Assembly: GCA_951804985.1 (NCBI GenBank)
Contig: OX638132.1
Location: forward strand, 87,362,696 to 87,426,695
Length of the DNA: 64,000 nt
Direction: 5' to 3'
Origin: Dryomyza anilis
Taxonomy: Eukaryota > Arthropoda > Insecta > Diptera > Dryomyzidae
A model generated the notes under the pieces. That model had not been told where the DNA came from. It saw only the letters and a program-made list of their open reading frames with translations, and did no database searches. Both the position numbers and the translations under genes were made by a program. Shown piece after piece: positions 12,035 through 23,570 of the stretch (within the stretch, counting starts at the first letter, position 1; every line of letters starts with the position of its first letter).

Positions 12035-12345
12035 ATTCTAAATTCTTATGAAAGTATATAATAAATATACTCCTTTGATTATAAAGTTGGTAGCATCATC
12101 ATTTTTGATGACACCAATTGTTTTTCTTTTGACATTAACCAAATATGATTTTATGCGCGCCACCAAACGCCAACTCAAATTCTAATTCAAAGCAAATTCT
12201 CTACATTACTGCTGTAAGCGAATACACACAACACTGGCTCGTTGCGGCAACAGCTGTTGTCAGCAATTCCGATTGTTAATATGAAGATGAGTACGCTAAT
12301 GCAATTAATAATTTAGTCAGCACACTTGCAGAAAAAAATTAAATT
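12035..12345 (+). mobile_element. Fragment of the 740-bp ACACAGAAAAAAA element
   Basis: This stretch matches the central and right part of the element at 25,793-26,532: GAAAGTATATAA-AAATATACT, CATCATCATTTT, ACACCAATTG, TTTCTTTTGACAT-AACCAAAT, GCGCG-CACC, ACTGTAAGCGA-TACAC, CAGCAA-T-CGATTG-TAATATGAAG, and ACGCTAAT-CAATTAATAATTTA. It lacks the left end. There is no coding capacity. Confidence 0.6.
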
Positions 12346-12849
12346 GTATTAATGCAACTGTTTGGCGATTTTTTCTGTGCACGTATTTACAAATTTCTTT
12401 ATACATTCAATTAGCAAGAAAATTGATTTATAATTATTTTTTTTATCAATTACAAAAATTTATTTTTTCCGGCTAGTTTTTATAGGTATTTTAAAAAGAG
12501 TTATACAACCGATAAGAGCTCATATCGGTTTTGGATAAGGGTTTACTTCTGATTATTTATAAAGAGTCCCGATTACGGTTTTAGTTTTAAAATAGAACGG
12601 TTTTAAATTTAAATGGATATCCGTTTTACTTACACTTTCAATCTCTGATCAATATTTGCCACTTAGAAATATCACATATGATTGTCTTTAAAAAGCAATT
12701 ATTCCAGTTTTATTGTAGTTGTTATTTTTATCATCTAAAAAAAGATGAATATCAGATTGTGTTGTGGAAACGATTTTTAAGTAAAGTTTTTATTGAAAAA
12801 TATATTTTTCTATCTCAAAGGAGACATTTTTGATATGCGTTATATTAAC

Positions 12850-13492
12850 GTACACAGAAAAAATGTATGTGTAAATATAGCAAAATAATATTAATGAAAT
12901 TAATTTTTAATTACGACATTTAATTCCATTGATTAAATATTTAATTATATTAATTAATAAAATAATTTAATAAAAATTATAGGAATTTAACACGCCCAAT
13001 GAAAAAAATTTTATTTTTATTTGTAATTTTTATTTATTTATTGTGTATATTTTTTACTACTTTTACTTTACTAATTTTTGTACGAAGTTTGAACCACGTT
13101 CACGTCACCAATAGAGCCTGTAAATAATGAAATGGAAATGTTAAACGCAAATAAGAGAGAAGCATATCAAAGTCTTGATATACGCACTAAATAAGGAAAA
13201 AACGACATGACCAATCAAAACGGCAAGCACGTGCTCGATACAACAGTACCTATAATTCCGTGTAGTGAATTTCAAACTGTATTGTGGCTTTAAAACTGTG
13301 TACAGCCTTTAAAACTGTTGGTTGGTGTACATGCTATATATTTATATTTTTTAGCATATACACTAATTCAGTAACGATTTGATTTATACTATTAAATAAG
13401 TCGTATATCCAATTAATAATATTAATCGATTAAATTATTTTGTATCAATTAATATCAGTTGCTATATTTAAGTTCAATATTTGTTCTGTGTA
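12850..13492 (+). mobile_element. Interspersed element with 19-bp internal repeats (copy 2)
   Basis: The ends are imperfect inverted repeats, TACACAGAAAAAATGTA and the complement of TACACAGAACAAATAT. Homology to 8,692-9,385 runs along the whole length, including AACCACGTTCACGTCACCAA, the GGCTTTAAAACTGTGTA minisatellite (about 13,258-13,320) and TTGGTTGGTGTAC. Here the open frame present in copy 1 is broken. Confidence 0.65.
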
Positions 13493-14981
13493 ATTTTAAG
13501 ATATCAATAATAATACTCTAAAAAAAATGCTTGATTTAATTTTTTTTAAATTGCATACGTTGTCCTTTTTAATACCATGTTGCAAATCCGCCCAATAAAC
13601 AAGCCACCAATTACGAATAAAAGCTTTTTGCAACAATACCCCAAAAATTGCATTTTTCACGCAGTGGTGAAAACAAAAACCAACTAAAAACTGTTAAATT
13701 GCAACAAAAGTGCGCAAATAAATCATTTCTAATATTGCAAATGCCCTTGTCTGCAACACCAACGCCAACAACAACAACAATGTCAGTGAGCAACACCATA
13801 GCATAAAATAAAAAAACAACAATAACCTCGACATAATGTTAAATGAACATTTGGCCACGGTCGAGGCCAAAGACCAACCGTCCAGACGAAATCAATCGAT
13901 AAACCTGCCGATGTGTTGCCAACATCACTGATGTTGGAGCTGCTGCTGATGCTCCTACTGCTGGTGTTGTGTTGGTGTTGCTACTGTCTACTGTCTGATG
14001 CATTTAATTCGTCACTAAATGAGGTTTTCGAGTTTGCAACATTTCTCAAAAAAAAAAAAAAAACAAAACACAATAAAAAGTGCATGTCGACTGCTGTTGC
14101 TGATGTGGCGAAATTCTTGTTGCTGCTGTTTTAGCTCGCGCTGCTCGTTGGACATACCAATAAAAAAAATAAGAGAAGGTTGCAAAAGTACTTTCGCAAT
14201 ATCACCGTGAAATTGCATCGTCAAATCGAATCAGTCCAAACGGCAAATTCGATTTTCAACAATCGACCAGCACACGTCCGTTGCAACAGCCAACATGCGC
14301 CGGCCGCCAGGACCAACGGTGTTGCTGCACCGGCTCTTGGCAAGATGTTGGCGCGCGCCGCAACATGGCTGCCCAATGCCGAACGAACAATGCGCGCTAC
14401 CAAGCAGAAAATCTATTTTTCAATGAAAAAAAAAAAAAAAACAAAAACAATGCAAAATAAGAGCATTTCCAAAAATATTGGCTGGTGGGATAATTGATAG
14501 CCTGAATGTTGGCTGGCTGGCTGGCTGGTTGGTTGGCTACTTGGGTTGGTGTTGCTCGAAATGAAGCGCTCCAAATGGACAACAAAACTCATTGATCTTA
14601 TTGCTCGAAAGTGTGATACTGGTTGCCAGTGGCTACATGCTCTCAGTAGTGTTGATTGTTGAATTGAATGGTTGTTACGCTGGATTTGGTGTTGATGAGT
14701 TCAGTTCATGCAAGTACCTGCTGCGAATTGCCAGGTTTTAGCAGTAAAAGTTAAAAAAAAGCGCATCATTTAGTGGCTTTTCTCTGATATATCCCCATTG
14801 ATTGACAAACGAATCGAACAAAGAACCGTGTAGTGTTTATTGAGCTAACAGTATTTAAGTTCTATTCATTTTTAATTCATGCAGAGTATACTTGACAAAG
14901 AAGTAAATTATTAAATTTAATTTCACGATGTAATAAATAAATACAATATATGGGACATTCCATGTCGGAAGACTCACTTAT
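13493..14981. other. Less AT-rich, apparently single-copy island
   Basis: From about 13,840 to 14,750 the base composition rises in G+C and the sequence is not a recognisable repeat. It holds CTGCTG/GTTGTT-type trinucleotide runs, an imperfect TTTGGCC...GGCCAAA dyad at 13,850-13,872, and a GGCTGGCTGG run at about 14,507-14,530. Short frames of 60-105 codons are open on both strands, as expected in such DNA, and none resembles a known protein. This could be conserved regulatory or untranslated sequence. Confidence 0.4.
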
Positions 14982-15268
14982 GCACAGAAAAAAACAATTA
15001 ACTTAAATAAAGCAACCGATATTAATTGCATTGATTAATATTCCAATAATGAAATTCACTAATTTAATGAAAACATTTGCTATTCTTCGTTAAATCAACA
15101 ATTCCGTTTTAATTATTTTTGCAATTATATTTGCTAAAACTGCGCCGACTAAATTATTTGCTGCATTGACGTACAAATATTCATATTAGCGAACGCAATT
15201 GCTGGATTGATTAATACATGCAATTAATATAAATTGTTATATTTACGTCGATTATTTTTTCTCTGTGT
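14982..15268. mobile_element. Palindromic MITE with CACAGAAAAAA ends
   Basis: The element begins GCACAGAAAAAAACAATTAA and ends with the complement of AAACACAGAGAAAAAATAAT. The inverted arms continue inward through AACTTAAATA/GACGTAAATA, ATTAATTGCAT and ATTAAT. The middle contains GCGCCGACTAAATTATTTGC and GACGTACAAATATTCATATT. It is too short to encode a transposase. Its arm sequence is tandemly duplicated at 4,563-4,830. Confidence 0.75.
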
Positions 15269-15469
15269 TTTCTGAATATCAAAAAATTGGCTATTTGTAG
15301 AGATTTTGCCGACATCTCGAAACAGTCTCGAAGCGATATCGAATCGAATGGCAGACTGGGTTTATTCATAAATGTTATGAATTTTTTACCAACTATCAGA
15401 ATTATCATACGGAAGATTTCATTTATTAATTGTAATTTAATGTTTTTAACGTTCAATGTGCAGTTTTTA

Positions 15470-15990
15470 ATTAAAAAAAAAAAAAATTAAAAAATATATT
15501 TTTTTTTTCAAAAAAAAAAAAGTCATACAATATTTTTCCAAAAAAAAAACTACGAAAAAAAAAAATTTCAAAAAAAAAATTATTTCGTCAAAAAATGTTT
15601 TTCAAAAAAAAAATCTTTCAATAAAATTAAAAAAAAAAAATTGTCGAAAAATTTTTTTTTTTATATATTTTTATAAATTAATTTATAAAAAGTTGTAATT
15701 AAAACATTTTACTAATTTGTGCATGTTATATAAGAAAAAATGAACGAAAAATAAATATTTTGATTGAAATTTGTTTTGATGAACAACATTCTTCAATATG
15801 ATGTACATTTACGACACATACATTTCATCAGATTGAAGAACCCTTTTTCGGTCATTCATCATATTCATAATGAATTCATAAGATTGATATTTTGTAGTTA
15901 TCTATATTATGAATCGTTCTTCAATACAATGAATCCATGGTCTGAAGAAATAAATTCATCAATATGAATTTTAATTTATTTTGTGTACAT
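15470..15990 (-). mobile_element. Element with homopolymer block and TTCATCATATTGATGAA motifs (copy 1)
   Basis: This copy lies opposite to those at 22,962-23,570 and 45,870-46,560. A block of A and T runs broken by short words such as TTTCAAAAAAAAA (about 15,470-15,670) is joined to a segment rich in TTCATCA / TGATGAA half-palindromes (about 15,775-15,970). The same pairing occurs in all three places, so the homopolymer block appears to belong to the element rather than arising independently. Confidence 0.55.
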
Positions 15991-16119
15991 AATTGTGTGT
16001 AAAATTGATTGCTTTGACCAAGATTCTGAACGTGCAAAAATAAATCATAGTAAGGATTCTTTTATTACCTATCTATGTAGTCAATGACTAAATCCAGAAT
16101 CACACGATTGAATAAACGA

Positions 16120-16225
16120 TAAACTTTTGAATCAATTTTTAAATAATTTTAATATCAAACGTGTGATTGCCCAATTTTTGTATGACAAATTGGGCAATCA
16201 ATGATATTAAAATTTATTCAAAAGT
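16120..16225. repeat. Inverted repeat with 13-bp perfect core
   Basis: GATTGCCCAATTT at 16,165-16,177 faces its exact complement at 16,187-16,199 across a 9-base loop. Weaker pairing extends outward (ACTTTTGAAT...ATTCAAAAGT; TTTTAATATCA...TGATATTAAAA). It is probably a small hairpin-like transposon remnant. Confidence 0.6.
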
Positions 16226-16345
16226 CTATAAAAGTCTATAAAACATTTTATATTTTGTAAGTATTTTAAATTTTAAAATACCTATTTAAAATAATAATCA
16301 AATTTTTTAAAATTTAACTTTATCTATTTTTGTAAATTTATTTTT

Positions 16346-16790
16346 ACACAAAATGTCAACAACTACCTGGATTCAACATATTGATGAATTCATTCATTGA
16401 ATTAATATTGTATTTTTTTAAATGTTTTTCATTTTCAATATTTTTTTTTAACAACAAATTTCAAACACAAATTTGTCTCCATTTATACTTTTAAGTATTT
16501 ATAATTCTTAAATGATTTATAATATTTAATTGCTAATTATTCGAAGCCTCCATTTCATTATATTAATGAAAAAATGAACATCATATTGATGAATTTTGGT
16601 CTTCATCCATATTAATTTAAATATCATAAATCTTTTAGGAATTATAAGAACGAGACCAATTGCTGTTTGAAATTTGATGATATAAAAAAAATTAACAATG
16701 ATAAACACTGAAAAAATACGATTTAGTTCAATGAATGAAATCATCAATATGATGCATACTGGTTGTTGGTGAAATTTTGTTTTGTGTATA
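16346..16790. mobile_element. MITE with ACACAAAA...TTCACCAACAACCAG ends (copy 1)
   Basis: Inverted ends pair ACACAAAATGTCAACAACTA with the complement of ACACAAAACAAAATTTCACC plus AACAACCAG. Further in, GATGAATTCATTCATTGAA pairs with TTCAATGAATGAAATCATC. The middle contains CAAACACAAATTTGTCTCCA and GAAGCCTCCATTTCATTATA. The copy at 46,771-47,240 is close to identical over these blocks. Confidence 0.75.
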
Positions 16791-16805
16791 TAAAATTGTG
16801 GTATT

Positions 16806-17232
16806 CCCTAGTAGAAATTTGCCCGATGCGCCATCGGGAAATGATCGGGTTTTCGTTGGGTAAGCCCTATTAGAGAAATTTGATCATTGCCTTTGCATGC
16901 CCTTATCATGCTTACCATAGCAGGGTTTACATTATCTAAACAGTCAATGTTCCCGATCATAGCTACATTATTTGTTCCTGATAACGAAATTAGTATCAGG
17001 CAATGATCGAGATTAATGAGAGAACCCTATTATGCTCGGGCTCAGACAAGGCAATTGTCGGGTAAATATTAAAATGGGGAATTGCCCGATCAGTACATGA
17101 TCATGGCCTGAGGTCAATACATGATCAGGACACTGCGTTACAAGGACATTATGGGCCTCGTCATATCCCGATCACCTCAAATAATGACATGATCCCTTCA
17201 TGACCATGGCCCTACCAAAATTTCTACTAGGG
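16806..17232. mobile_element. MITE with CCCTAGTAGAAATTT terminal inverted repeats
   Basis: Perfect 15-bp inverted ends, CCCTAGTAGAAATTT at 16,806-16,820 and its complement at 17,218-17,232, bound a 427-bp element. The interior is crowded with variants of CCCGATCA / TGATCGGG and CATGATCA, a candidate set of transposase-binding repeats. It is less AT-rich than its neighbours. No open frame for a transposase exists. The terminal 11 bases equal the unit of the minisatellite at 43,560-44,890. Confidence 0.8.
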
Positions 17233-18219
17233 TTATTGCATTTCAACATCATGAGTAAATTACATTTGAGAATCATTTTACAGTGAGCATATTATACCTA
17301 GTTTTATTTACTACACCCTCAAATTATTTTGGATTATAGAAATTTCAATTACTGGTTATTATACAATTTGCTATTCTATAATCTCTTCCTATGTAATTGC
17401 TTTTCATTCTATCAAACATCAAACTTTCTAAAGAATGCAATTATGAACGAAAATCGTTCAGATAATTACAACTGGTCCGGCAATTCGACATAGTAGTAAT
17501 TCAAAGTATGAACAGCAAAACAATTACAATCAACAGTTGGTGTTTTATGCAAATGAATTTCCATTAATGGGACATTTTATAAATAGAAAAAATTTGGAAT
17601 TTTAATATATTTGGGAATTTGATATTAAATTAAAGTATAAAAGTATTTTTACATAAAAAAATACATTTCAAAGCATAAGTTATACTGTTTAGAAAAGGTA
17701 CAAATGGTGGTGATAATCGCGAAATTTAATTTGTTTTTATTTTTAATATATATTTTTTGTACTGCAAACGTGTATTCGGGGCATAATTAGGAACTAATGA
17801 TGTTATGAGTTTTCCACAGTTATTTGCAATTTGTGTCTGAGGGGTATTTAATAGTTTTACACAACATTTATCTATTTTTTCGTAGTAGCTCAGGGGGAAA
17901 TGCGACATTTGCACTATGTCTGTAGGCTTTAATTTCGTAATTGAATTTGCATGTTCTACTAATGTTGTACACACAATTAAATAGTTTTAATTCTAATAAT
18001 GAAATAATTTAATTGCTGATTAGAGATAAAAAGTGTGAATTTTATTATTTCAACCACTTACATATTGAAAAATACTTTATAATGATACACAACGATTATT
18101 GTAAACAGGACAAAGCATAATTTAAAACTGAAACCGACTAGAAATTTATCCTATTAGGAAGTATCAGTTTATGACAAGGTAAACATATGTTCAAGTTGTT
18201 CTAAAATTATATAAGAACT
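17233..18219. other. AT-rich stretch with one protein-like short frame on the - strand
   Basis: The DNA is mostly unremarkable. From 17,986 down to 17,726 the - strand is open for about 86 codons. The peptide has ordinary composition rather than low complexity (for example KLKPTDIVQMSHFPLSYYEK and NNCGKLITSLVPNYAPNTRL). I do not recognise a family. The frame has no ATG at its start, and I see no clear splice sites. It could be a decayed mobile-element fragment or chance. Confidence 0.25.
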
Positions 18220-19316
18220 AGCTGGACCCGTGCACGACTCGTGCCAAAATTTTGTGAATTCATAGATATAAAGCGATTTTATTAATATAAAAAAACATTA
18301 TTATTATTTTTTATATCAGGGGCCCGTGCTTCGCTGTGGAAGTTTTTATTGGTTTTATAAATGTAGTAACCAAATAATAATTCTCCGCCAAAACAACTTT
18401 TCTCAAAGACAATCCAGAAGAATATTTCGCCGAATTCTTCCCAGTAGAAATCTTCGCCGTAAAATTCTTCCAAAACGCTTTACCGTTGAATTCTTCCCGG
18501 TAGAACTCTTCCCGGTAGAATTCTTCCCGGTAGAGTTTTTCCCAGTAGAAGTTTTAGTGTAGTTAGTTTTAATGTGGTGAGTTTTAGTGTGTTGAATTTT
18601 TAATTTAGTGAATTTTTAGTGTGGTGAGTTTTGGTGTGGTGAGTTTTAGTGTGTTTTAGTGTGGTGAGTTTTAGTGTGGTGAGTTTTAGTGTGGTGAATT
18701 TTTAGTGTAGTGAGTTTTAGTGTGGTTAGTTTTATTGTGGTGAGTTTTAGTGCGGTGAGTTTTTAGTATGGTGAGTTTTATTGTGGTGAGTTTTAGTGTG
18801 GTGAATTTTTAGTGTGGTGAGTTTTAGTGTGGTGAGATTTATTGTGTTGAGTTTTAGTGTGGTGAGTTTTAGTGTGGTGAATTTTAGTGTGGTGAATTTT
18901 GGTGTGGTGAGTTTTAGTGTGGTGACTTTTGGTGTGGTGAGTTTTAGTATGATGAATTTTTAGTGTGGTGAGTTTTAGCGTGGTGAGTTTTAGCGTGGTG
19001 AGTTTTATTGTGGTGAGTTTTAGTGTGGTGAGTTTTAGTGTGGTGAGTTTTAGTGTGGTGAGTTTTAGTGTGGTGAATTTTATTTTTTTGTTTCATCTTT
19101 TTAGATTGTGTATGTGCTGAGTTATGTCGTTTTGAATGTTTAGGTTGTATGGGAGGTGCCACGCCCCTTTGTCCATATATAGCCTCTGACACCCTCCGGA
19201 CTCCATAGTATCCTGGTGCAAAATTTCAGTAAAATCGGTTCAGCGGTTTAGACGTGATGCTGGAACAAACAGACAGACTGACAGACGGACCAAGAGTTTT
19301 ATATATATAGAGATAT
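18220..19316 (-). mobile_element. Minisatellite-bearing interspersed element with GTCT microsatellite (copy B)
   Basis: This is the inverse of copy A. It opens with GCTGGACCCGTGCACGACTC, then the AATTTTGTGAATTCATAGAT block, the CTTCCCGGTAGAATT minisatellite (about 18,430-18,550), the 15-bp array (unit GTGTGGTGAGTTTTA, about 18,555-19,080), then the conserved block ACACCCTCCGGACTCC, GGTTCAGCGGTTTAGACGTG, (CAGA)n and a closing TATATATA run at about 19,303. The order is preserved over about 1.1 kb, so this is a defined element. Family assignment to Helentron-associated elements is an inference. Confidence 0.72.
18555..19080. repeat. 15-bp minisatellite inside copy B
   Basis: There are about 34 units of GTGTGGTGAGTTTTA with substitutions and a few one-base slips. 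The reading frames across it (HHTKT repeats on the - strand) are artefacts of the unit length. Confidence 0.9.
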
Positions 19317-22300
19317 TAATTATATTATAATTAATTAAATACACAATTAGTAAAATTAAATTCAACAGTTTATAAAATGTATTATTTTATACATAATTAA
19401 AAATAATACGAAATATTTCTCATTTATGTAGGTAACGTATATAAAGTCGTTAGATATTTCCCCTCATTGTATGGTGTAATTTTTTCTCTCATTACTATTT
19501 GCAGTAGCAAAAAAAGAAACTCATCATCAGGTCGTCAACATCTACTGTGAGACCCCATCACCTGCCCCACCTCCACATTGTGCGATTATTCATAATTAAA
19601 CTTTATAGGTAGTTGCCACCAGTGCTGCTTTTGTCATTTGGCGCGTTTTGTATTTTTATCGTGTTACTTTCCGCCAACATTTCGTATTTACCCTTATTAT
19701 TTTAAAGCTTGAGGCATAATTTCCCAAATAATATTTCAACTGCAGTGCAATTTAAAAACTGTTTTTTTTTTTTTGCCGTTGAAAAATGAAGGATATAACT
19801 AGGATGTCTGTATGTACTTTTCTGTGTTGTATTTGTTTTTCGAGTTGGTTGGGTAGGGCGTTAAGAGTTTTTCTGCCATAATTGGGGTAACATTTTGTTG
19901 CTTACATTTGCCATAGTTTCCCTGTAGGTTTTCACTTTTTATTATGCTGTGTTTTCCACCAAAAGGAAAAGTATTTCAATTGAAAAATTCGCTGTTCTAT
20001 TTTGACGTAGCCCGCGGTTTCTTTTAACCTCTTCGTTGTATGTTATTCGCTGGTAATGTTCTTTCCTATGGTATGCATTTTATGCAGTGCTTTGAAAAGA
20101 TGGACAGGACAAGTAAATGACCTGCTAGCCTAAGAGGTTCTTTAGAGTAATAGGTGAATGAAGGAATAGATGTAATTAGAATAATTTTTTTAAGCTACAC
20201 TAGTAAGAAAACGTTTTGGATATTTAAAAAGAAAATACTGCTATTATTTAAATAGTATCCAGTAAAAATAATATTTTCAAACAAAATCTCTAAAATTTAA
20301 TTGGGTCATGATAGGAATCTGATCATTGTTTTAAACCTTGCGATGGTTTTTTTTTGTGCCAAGAGGTATTGAAAAACATGTAGCTGATTTGAACCTGCAT
20401 TATTTCTACTCATAGTGATTGCAATAGCTATCGACGCTAACAACTAAATTTGGTATACAATTAAATTTGTTTTGAATTACACGAAGCGAAATAAAATTCT
20501 AAAAATGCAGACGAATTCGGCTTGAATGAAATAAAATGTAGAATTTGACTATTATCAATAAAATACTTCTAAAATTCTAGCATTTATTAAGAAAGTAAAT
20601 TGATTTTTAACTATCAAAAAATCAAATAAGCTTTATTTTGCTGTATTTTGAAAACAAACAGCTATACGAACACGTGTTCATTAAATTTTAGGAAGAAATC
20701 AGCAAAAACATTTTTGATACATAAGAAATTAATGTCTGCTTATCAAGAATTATTCGACTTAGTTACTTTTCTGATACCTAAGAAATTAATTTCTGCATAA
20801 TAAGAAAAAATAATCTTAGTTATCTTTTTAATTATCTAGTAGATCCGTTCCTCAAAATTAAGAATGTTCCCGTTTAGCTGTATATCCATATAATTGATTC
20901 TTTCTGTATTTTAGAAGATTTTCCCTCCGTCTAGAAACCGAAAATATTATTAGTATAAACTGTTTCGTACACTCGTAATATCTGAAATGTACGCGTTTCC
21001 GAACGATTAAATATCTGTACAACCATCTATAACTTAAATTAAATTTTAACTTTTATTTTTTAATAACAGTATCCACAGTTTTTGTAATGCTAATAAAAAA
21101 TGCTTAAAGCTGACATCAATAATAGCTCCTGTGGCGCAACATAATAAAAAATGCAAATGGTAACACTTAACCACTTTTGATGCTGGTAATGCTGAGCGCT
21201 CACCGTGTGTGAAATCGAAAGACACGCAATATAAATAATTAAAAAATTCTCTGTAAAAATTTAATTGCATGCATTATTAATAATTTGGTCGCAAGTTCGT
21301 TCGTTCCTTCGTTCGTTCACTCACTCATTGGTGAACTTTGCAAAACAAACAAAGAGTAAATTATTTTATTTCTTCATTTGCCATTCATTTAAATGGAGTT
21401 GACGTGCGCAAAAATGTGGCTACGGTTGCAGGGTATACGCTTTAAAAACATGGTAATAATTGTAAATGGAATTCCAAAGTGCTGAGCAAAACCACAGCAG
21501 GTTAATGACAACGTATAGAATTAAAAACACATAGAAAATACCCTACATTTATAAGGCATAGGCCCAGTATTTCATTTGTTTCGATATCATTTTTAGATCA
21601 GTGCGAGTAAATTAAAAAAAAAAACGATATCACGTTAAATTGGTAGGTAGTAGTTAGCAGAAATGTATTTGAAGTTCCCTCTGCAAAATATTCACTACTG
21701 CATTCCACAGTATTTAGTGTATTTTGCAATGATAGTCTACAGTATTATAGTGAAATCTCTCTAACGATTTCACTTTACTGCACTAATTGTTTCATTTATG
21801 TCAAGTAGTGTCAAAACATTTCTTTTTCAAGTGTCAAGACATTTCTTACAATGTTTTGGAAAATAAAATCAAATGACACTACTGTCGCTGAAAATACAAC
21901 AAGTACAGTGAGTGAGTGAGAAAACGAAAATTGAAAAACAACAATTTGTTATTAAAAATAAACAAACATAAAAAAAAAAATTGTTAAAAAAAAAAATTCA
22001 AAAAATTAAATAATTAAAAATATATTGTATAAAAAACTGAATGTACAAATTAAAAAAAAAGCAAAATATTAAAAAAAAATATTTTTTTTTTGATGTATAA
22101 AAAACTTAATATAAAATATTATATGATTTTCTGATACCATTGAAATTTTTTCCATATTTCAATATTTATGAAAATTACTTAGAGTAAGAATGATAAAAAA
22201 AATGAAAAATGCACTGAGTTCTCAGTGTCATAATCAGGTAATTTAAGTATTTGAATTTTTATTGCATATCATTATATGTAGACCTCTTCACTGCAACTAC

Positions 22301-22480
22301 GTCTGGTTTGTGTTTTGTTTTGACACTACTTGTGCAACACAGTCATTTGATTTTCAAGCATTGAATCGGCGACAGCAAATGTTTTGAAATTTAATTAATG
22401 TGTGTTTCAAATGCGTTTGAGCAGATGCCTAGAAGGTCGATATAAATACGTTCTGTCGGACATTTTTCGAAATCGGTTAA
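19317..22480. other. AT-rich stretch with a single-copy part and a decayed inverted repeat
   Basis: From about 19,490 to 20,100 the DNA is less AT-rich and not repetitive. A GTTCGTTC/CACTCACTC microsatellite lies at about 21,293-21,330. From about 21,797 to 22,332, GTCAAGTAGTGTCAAAACA faces TTTTGACACTACTTG, and TCAAATGACACTACTGTCGC sits between, suggesting a decayed element. A and T runs fill about 21,960-22,110. No gene is recognised. Confidence 0.4.
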
Positions 22481-22790
22481 TAATAATAATAGTTTGGCGC
22501 TACAGTCCTGTATAGAACTTCGGCCGAGCTCTCTCACCATTTTGAGCTGTGCGTGTTATATTTGTACTCAAAGTGGTGGGACCTACAGTTTATTGCCGAA
22601 TCCGAACGGCGGGTGAGAGCTTTTCATAGGCAATGTTTTTACTCTCGGAGGTTTGCCAGTTACTGCCGAGAGGTAGCGCGGTATAGAAAAATGTTTTTAT
22701 TAAAAGATGTTGTTAGCCCCAGTCCAGGCTTGAACCGCGGACCTTTCGGCTCACAGTCCAACGCACTAACCACTGGGCTACCGCGGCTAC
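22481..22790 (-). mobile_element. tRNA-derived SINE, full-length copy 2
   Basis: It is about 90% identical by eye to the copy at 7,812-8,122. On the - strand the A box reads TAGCCCAGTGG (22,770-22,780), closer to the tRNA consensus than copy 1, and the B box reads GGTTCAAGCC (22,727-22,736). The 3' end is an (ATT)n tail at 22,481-22,493. The flanks share only a short CGGTTA, so the target duplication is decayed or short. A + strand frame of 103 codons crosses this SINE and is not a gene. Confidence 0.85.
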
Positions 22791-22961
22791 GGTTAGAATC
22801 GAAATCGAAAAAAAAAATATCACAATTCAAGATTGCTGGGACATATAATGCGAAAACGATGTGATAAATGTTTAAATATGGTATCTTGTCAAATTATTCG
22901 AGAAAGTTTCGATACATCAGAGTTCTTCGGGCATGGCAGACTGGTTAGATATGTAGATACA

Positions 22962-23570
22962 AAAAATCATCATCATATTGATGAATTTCGTTCATCAAAC
23001 CATGATTCATTGTACTCAATATTGATAATTAATATTGATAATTACAAAACATCAATGTTATGAATTCATTATCAATTTGATGAATGACCGAAAAAGTGTT
23101 CTTCAATACGATGAACTGTATGTAAACAATACATTTCATAATATTAATGAACAAATATATAAAATACAACGTTGATATGTGCATCATATTGAAGAATGCT
23201 GTTCATCAAACCAAATTTCAATGGAAATATTTATTTTTAGTTCTCAATTAGTTCTTGTATGTTATTTCTTATCAAAATGCTCAAAATTCTTAATTTAGTG
23301 AAATGTTTTATAATATATTTATTTATAATTACAATTTTTTATTAATAAAAAGTTATATTTAAAAAAAATATATTAAAAAAAAAATTAAAAATATTTTTTT
23401 GAACTTTTTTTCGGATTTTCTTTTTTAAGTAACAACATTTTTTCGAACTTTATTTTTTAAAAAGTTTTTTTATTTTTATTTTTTTTTTTTGCACTAAATA
23501 TTTTGTTTTCAACATTTTTTTTTTAATTTTTTTAGGAAAACATTTTTTTTTTTTTTTAACTTTTTAATAA
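22962..23570 (+). mobile_element. Element with homopolymer block and TTCATCATATTGATGAA motifs (copy 2)
   Basis: ATCATCATATTGATGAATTT starts a segment that also holds TTCATCAAACCATGATTCAT, TTATGAATTCATTATCAATT, GATGAATGACCGAAAAAGTG and CATATTGAAGAATGCTGTTC. The last two words recur inverted in the copy at 15,775-15,990. A block of T and A runs with TTCGAACTTT-like interruptions follows at about 23,340-23,570. Confidence 0.55.

Noticed and set aside
22553..22864. 103-codon + strand frame with ordinary-looking residues
   Set aside because: It runs across the SINE at 22,481-22,790 in antisense. The other SINE copies do not keep the frame.
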